Source: Bacteroidia bacterium
GTDB taxonomy: Bacteria; Bacteroidota; Bacteroidia; Chitinophagales; UBA2359
Assembly (NCBI GenBank): GCA_030427245.1
Contig: JAUHXA010000047.1
Coordinates: 1 to 60,031 of the forward strand
DNA: 60,031 bases
Reading direction: 5' to 3'
Shown here: piece by piece, positions 55,899-60,031 of the stretch
Layout of the letters: every line of letters begins with the position of its first letter
How positions within the stretch are numbered: position 1 is the first letter of the stretch
The notes under the pieces: model-generated
Databases searched by the model: none
What the model saw: only the letters and a program-made list of their open reading frames with translations
Told to the model about the DNA's origin: nothing
Position numbers and translations under genes: made by a program

Positions 55899-58826
55899 TC
55901 ACTTCGCTTCAAAGGTATGCGACAATCGCAATACAGCAAAGCGCCCAACGGCAGGCGCACCAACTACTTCTTGATGACTGTTGTTGAATAGATTCTGAAT
56001 ACTCAATGAAATTCGAGTGAGGCGAGTTGGTGCAAAAGCGTATCCCAAATGCACATCTATCGCATCATAAGAAGGCACTTCACCAATGTAAATCCCTGAG
56101 TTGACATTGAAGGAGGCTTGCCATCTATATTTCAATGCTGCATCCAATCCAAAGCTTGCAGAGTACTTCAAGCCCAAATTTGCCTTGTGTTGCGGTGCAT
56201 TCAAAGCCAAAGGAATCCCTCTATCCGCTTCAAATTCTCCTTTGCTAACATAAGCATAATTTCCATCTGCGGTTAATTGATCATTGAGGTTGTACAAAAA
56301 CCCTAATTCCGTTCCCCACAATTGCACATCGCCAAAATTAGTGTAAGAAAACAGCATCGCAGGTGAATTTTCAAAAGTTGGGCTGATTGTTCCAAAAGGA
56401 ATACTGACAGCTGAAGTAGTCAGAAGTGTCACCAATTCATCTATTCCACTGCCGTTTGCGTTGCCTACTACCGGAAAAGTCGTGCCATCCGCATTGTCAA
56501 GCATTTGGGTGAACAATCCAGCTATAGACGCATACTGAGGGCTTTGCAGCTTTTGGGCAATTTCTGTTCCTAGATAACTACTTAACGAACCTGCATCTAA
56601 AAACACATTGGGAGTCATCGATTGTAAAGGACTGATGATGTCGGTGATGTGCGTAAAATAAACATTACTGAAAACACTTAATTTATCGGAAACAATGCCT
56701 TTATAACCCACTTCAAAAGTTTGATAAACCGAGTTTTTAAGAGATCCAATATCTTCAATTTGCTCAGAGTTTATGGCTTGAAAAGGGAAATTTTGTTCAA
56801 AAGTAAGCGATTGAAGTTGGTGATCTATAGCAGGAATTTGGCTGGGAAGTATTTGGTTTCGCAAGATGCCAATCAATGCGGGGTCTAAGCCTCCTTGTTG
56901 AAGGCCTTGAAGAAACCCTTCTAAAGCAAAACCATAGACGATATTGGAGATAGTTGGGTCGTTCAAATCGAAATAGGTATTCACGTCCTGTCCTAAAATA
57001 CTTGCAAAAGGGGTTTTGAACTGAGGCAATCCATTGTTGCCATAAGAAAAATCAAACCCTCTGTTACCAACTGCTTTGATAGCAGTACCAGAAGGCAAAC
57101 CAAGCGCAGTAGTAAAACCATAAACATCGTCGAATTCGGTAATATCCAAAGAAAGTGTCAAGGGCGAAGGGGAATCAAATGCTTTGTTGTAGGTCGCTCG
57201 AAAAGTGTGGTTTTCACTAGGTTTGAATAAAAAGGCAGCACGAGGTGACAAGAACCAATCGTTGATAAAATTGTGTTTGTCTGCTCTAAGTGTGCCAACA
57301 AACTTCAATTGATTATTGAAGCGATAGTCCGCCTGCAAAAAACTTCCCAACTCATTAATGGCATCACTGTCTTCGTTTTGTCCATGAAGTGTGTATTCTG
57401 TTTTAGAGCGAGTAAGCAGTGCATCTATGCCATACAACAATTGCAGATTTTGTGATAGAGTGCTGCTATGTTGCACTTGCAGGGCATATTGAGCTGATTT
57501 GCTGGAAATAATACTTCCATTTCTCAACAAGTAAGTATCCCCTGCATTGCTTGTATTCATATAAACTTGGGCAAATAAATTGTGCCAATTCAACTTTGCT
57601 TGAGCATAAGCATAAGACCAGTCTTGTGCTTGCATTGCGCCAACACTTACCATTTCTATCCCTGAAAAACGGCTCAAACCACCCGATAAAGTAAGCTGCA
57701 TATCTCTATTAAAGCGAAAATCCATCCGACCATCTAAGAACATGTTTTCCTCCTTTGTATTTCGAGTATTGTCAATCGCCTCTCCTTCAATCTGTTTGCC
57801 TGTCAGGGTATAGCGATTTTTTGTAACCGTAGTAGGTTCAGAAGGGTCGTAATACAGCCATCCATTGCCACCAAAATACTTACCCGAAATCTTGTAACCA
57901 ATTTCCAAAGACTTTGCAGGGCTTGTCTCAATTTTTCCTGAATGTCTAAATGCTGCAATCGAGATAAGTTGATTTTCATTGTCTATCAGTTGGTTATTGG
58001 GGTTTACTTCTTTAATCGGAGAAGCGGTCTCAGCTCGTGTTCCCAATCCCATGCTTACCGTTGTTATACTTTTAGCATTATTGTCCAAAGGTGAACTTGT
58101 GATATAGTGAATAACCCCATTAGAACTATTAGGACCATAAAGTGCGGAAGCAGGTCCTTTTAGAACTTCAATGTGGTCTAGGTCAAAAATATTGAAGGGA
58201 AGCAGCTGATTGGCATTCAAATACAACGAAGGAATTCGGGCAATTCTGCCATCTACCATTGTCAAAGTCGTTCCCGAAAAAACATTGTTGAATCCTCTCA
58301 CAACTACATTGGAGGATGTAAGATTGGTTCGCATAATATCTACACCCGAAACGCCTGTCAAGTAATCGGTTGGACTTGCGGCAATTACATCTTTAAGTTG
58401 ATTCGCTTTTAGTACACTGATGTCAGCAGGCACATCTAAGGTACGCTGCAAACTTCTGCCAGAGGTAATACTCAACAAGTCCATTGGGTTTTCAGTGGCC
58501 ACCAAACGAATGTGCATTTCTCCAAAAACGCCAATATTGACTTCATGGCTTTCGTATCCATCTCGCTGAAAAACAAGAGTTCTATGTTCGGGTGGAACGG
58601 CAATTTTATATTGTCCTTTAGCATCACTAATGGTACTGATTGAGGGCCAAGTTTTGATACTAACCTGTACCTGTGCGATAGGTGCATCAGTATTATCGTC
58701 TGTGATTGTGCCTCGTATGTAAGTGTTTTGTGAAAAAAGAGTAGAGGAATATAGGGTACAAAGTATCCACACCCCAAGATAAAAGGAGTAGTTTTTTTTC
58801 ATTTCTAAATGTTTTTGGGTCGACAA
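55899..58826 (-). CDS. TonB-dependent receptor
   Basis: 975 aa. A signal peptide (FYLGVWILCTLYSSTLFSQ), a carboxypeptidase-like domain (about 35-110; RGTITDDNTDAPIAQVQVSI), a plug domain (about 130-260; GVSGVDIMRTNLTSSNVVV and IEVLKGPASALYGPNSSNGV) and a 22-strand beta-barrel follow. The final barrel strand ends VLRLSHTFEAK. It takes up a large ligand such as a siderophore, vitamin or oligosaccharide with TonB energy. There is no adjacent SusD gene, so a glycan-utilisation system is less likely than metal or vitamin uptake. The substrate is unknown. Confidence 0.92.
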   Translation of the reverse strand: MSTQKHLEMKKNYSFYLGVWILCTLYSSTLFSQNTYIRGTITDDNTDAPIAQVQVSIKTWPSISTISDAKGQYKIAVPPEHRTLVFQRDGYESHEVNIGVFGEMHIRLVATENPMDLLSITSGRSLQRTLDVPADISVLKANQLKDVIAASPTDYLTGVSGVDIMRTNLTSSNVVVRGFNNVFSGTTLTMVDGRIARIPSLYLNANQLLPFNIFDLDHIEVLKGPASALYGPNSSNGVIHYITSSPLDNNAKSITTVSMGLGTRAETASPIKEVNPNNQLIDNENQLISIAAFRHSGKIETSPAKSLEIGYKISGKYFGGNGWLYYDPSEPTTVTKNRYTLTGKQIEGEAIDNTRNTKEENMFLDGRMDFRFNRDMQLTLSGGLSRFSGIEMVSVGAMQAQDWSYAYAQAKLNWHNLFAQVYMNTSNAGDTYLLRNGSIISSKSAQYALQVQHSSTLSQNLQLLYGIDALLTRSKTEYTLHGQNEDSDAINELGSFLQADYRFNNQLKFVGTLRADKHNFINDWFLSPRAAFLFKPSENHTFRATYNKAFDSPSPLTLSLDITEFDDVYGFTTALGLPSGTAIKAVGNRGFDFSYGNNGLPQFKTPFASILGQDVNTYFDLNDPTISNIVYGFALEGFLQGLQQGGLDPALIGILRNQILPSQIPAIDHQLQSLTFEQNFPFQAINSEQIEDIGSLKNSVYQTFEVGYKGIVSDKLSVFSNVYFTHITDIISPLQSMTPNVFLDAGSLSSYLGTEIAQKLQSPQYASIAGLFTQMLDNADGTTFPVVGNANGSGIDELVTLLTTSAVSIPFGTISPTFENSPAMLFSYTNFGDVQLWGTELGFLYNLNDQLTADGNYAYVSKGEFEADRGIPLALNAPQHKANLGLKYSASFGLDAALKYRWQASFNVNSGIYIGEVPSYDAIDVHLGYAFAPTRLTRISLSIQNLFNNSHQEVVGAPAVGRFAVLRLSHTFEAK

Positions 58827-58989
58827 TTACCAAAGCAACAGATAAGGAGAGGCTTTGGAGTCTTGTATATACGAATCAGGAAGGAGTTTGGATTTATACA
58901 GGCAGATAAGCTTGACTACGTTTTCTTATGTTCTTCTTTTTTATAATTCTTTTCTTATTGTGTAGCACTTTTTCTTTGATGGGTTCGAC

Positions 58990-59523
58990 TTAGTTCTTTT
59001 TCAACAAGTCAGGAGCAATATTGAAGAGTTGTTGTTTGTATTTACTGTAGCCAAAAGTGGTATGGTTTAGTCTTTCTTGCAGCAGGTTCATCAAAAATTT
59101 GATTTCCCATTCGGGCATTCGGATATTGATTTTCTCATGATTTAGTAGGTGAATATATAAAGTGGAGTATTCAAAAACCTTGATGCCAAAAGGAAGGGAT
59201 TGTACTTTGTAGTAATAGACCCAGGCAACCATATCGGGGCGTTGAGTCATGATTTTCAGCACATAATTTTTTTGAGTATCATATCTAAGCAAGGCACTCA
59301 ATAAAAAGTAAATTCCTGAAAAACCAAACAACATACAAGTCAATGCCAAAGTGAAAGCAAATTTGGTAGGAAGGGTTTCCAAGGCACTTATGATAATGAA
59401 CGCTGCAAAACAAACCAAAACAGCCCCTACCATAACCTTCCAATTGCGGTTTTTACGGAGTGCGTTTTCGATGATGAGAATGTCTAAATTGGGTTGATTT
59501 AGATCGTACTTTACTTTTTGCAT
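58990..59523 (-). CDS. Two-helix membrane protein, hypothetical
   Basis: 177 aa. Two adjacent TM helices (VMVGAVLVCFAAFIIISALE and FAFTLALTCMLFGFSGIYFL, about 30-80) precede a soluble C-terminal part with RPDMVAWVYYYKVQSLPFG, and a basic end. Not recognised; a small membrane-linked binding or regulatory role is possible. Confidence 0.55.
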   Translation of the reverse strand: MQKVKYDLNQPNLDILIIENALRKNRNWKVMVGAVLVCFAAFIIISALETLPTKFAFTLALTCMLFGFSGIYFLLSALLRYDTQKNYVLKIMTQRPDMVAWVYYYKVQSLPFGIKVFEYSTLYIHLLNHEKINIRMPEWEIKFLMNLLQERLNHTTFGYSKYKQQLFNIAPDLLKKN

Positions 59524-59822
59524 GGCGTAAAAATGACTTTACAGTTTTGTTTTATTATTATGAGGGCTTCAAAAATATGGGGCTACAACGAGTTAGGTTG
59601 TTTAATCTTCATCTGATAAATAAAGATTATTAAGCTGGTAATGTTTAAAAAAATGCTTTTTATTTGAAATTTTAATTTTCCTTCGCTATTTACCCCTCTT
59701 ACTATCTTACGAGTTTACTTTCATTTAGTTAGTCGTAAAATCACCTAATTTTGGTTGCTTTTGTTATTTTTTTGTAAAAATTAGTAATTTCGACCGTTTT
59801 CAACATATACAAAAAGGACTAC
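59524..59822. other. Intergenic region at right edge
   Basis: About 300 bp, AT-rich. Nothing identified. A TTTTTGTTATTTTTTTGT-like T-rich stretch lies near 59,757-59,776. Confidence 0.4.
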
Positions 59823-59948
59823 ATGAAAACTTACGAACACATTATTTGGGACTGGAACGGGACATTATTGAACGATGTTGACCTGTGTGTTGCGATTGTA
59901 AACAATCTAAGTACAGGACAAAAGTACCATGAGGTCACTGATGTCTAA
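59823..59948 (+). pseudogene. Truncated HAD-family hydrolase (phosphoglycolate phosphatase-like)
   Basis: The start encodes MKTYEHIIWDWNGTLLNDVD, a clear HAD nucleophile motif (DWNGTLL; the first Asp is the nucleophile). After residue ~29 the sequence becomes unrelated and a stop follows at 59,946-59,948, giving 41 residues instead of about 215. The junction lies near 59,910-59,925. It may be cut by an insertion whose far end is beyond the window, or by a rearrangement. The rest of the window (59,949-60,031) has no recognisable continuation. Confidence 0.7.
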
Positions 59949-60031
59949 TTTATGGATACATTTTACTCTCAAAAAATCTAAGCCAATCCTAAAAGTAGAA
60001 TAGAGTTTTGTGAGCCTTCCTTTTACCTTTT

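Overview
The window is a chromosomal segment of a member of the Bacteroidota, probably a gliding marine or soil type related to the Saprospiria or Chitinophagia (inference). The support is direct: C-terminal type IX secretion sorting domains, a GldM-like fragment, DUF2480, DUF3857 and SurA/PpiD proteins typical of the phylum, an AT-rich composition, and promoters of the Bacteroidota form TTTG-N19/21-TAnnTTTG. No rRNA, tRNA or CRISPR array was seen.

Layout. 0-4.4 kb: a frameshifted GldM-like fragment, a sorting-domain protein, and a secreted animal-type heme peroxidase. 4.6-13.8 kb: the accessory island and the main interest. It holds a MoxR-type AAA+ ATPase, a double GxxExxY nuclease-like protein, a complete diversity-generating retroelement (DGR: reverse transcriptase, Avd, template repeat TR, variable repeat VR), a very large membrane protein with a vWA-like region and a C-terminal FGE/C-type-lectin fold that carries the VR, and a TIR protein with an iSTAND-like region. 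The 130-bp TR and VR differ at 16 sites, and every one is an adenine of the TR coding strand; none of the 92 non-adenine sites differs. That is the signature of DGR mutagenic retrohoming. A family of about 125-bp palindromic elements sits at the gene junctions of this island. 14-17 kb: a secreted two-repeat protein and a SAM-I riboswitch controlling a trans-sulfuration PLP enzyme. 17-23.4 kb: housekeeping genes (HEAT protein, TauE-like exporter, DUF2480, PpiD/SurA foldase, CorC/GldE-like membrane protein). 23.7-31.9 kb: an OmpA-family protein, a beta-helix plus diheme-cytochrome pair, a LysM glucosaminidase, a small stress membrane protein, MsrB. 32-38.4 kb: a histidine kinase, a Cys-rich repeat protein, two DUF3857 transglutaminase-like proteins. 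38.4-46.3 kb: an apparently inactivated serine protease, a thiolase, a small beta-barrel protein, a frameshifted lipoprotein, thioesterase II. 46.4-60 kb: typA, a methyltransferase, rpsA, a bacilliredoxin, a Ca2+ antiporter, 2,4-dienoyl-CoA reductase, a TonB-dependent receptor, and a truncated HAD-hydrolase start at the right edge.

How the island may work (inference). The hypervariable FGE fold, tethered to the membrane and to a vWA-like module, would bind a changing ligand such as an invader surface. MoxR ATPase remodelling and the TIR/iSTAND protein would act as signalling or effector arms. This resembles the DGR-diversified, NTP-dependent conflict systems described by comparative genomics in multicellular or filamentous bacteria. 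The exact combination here, with a TIR whose usual catalytic Glu appears to be Gln, a divergent avd, and a VR-like relic at the RT 3' end, deserves checking.
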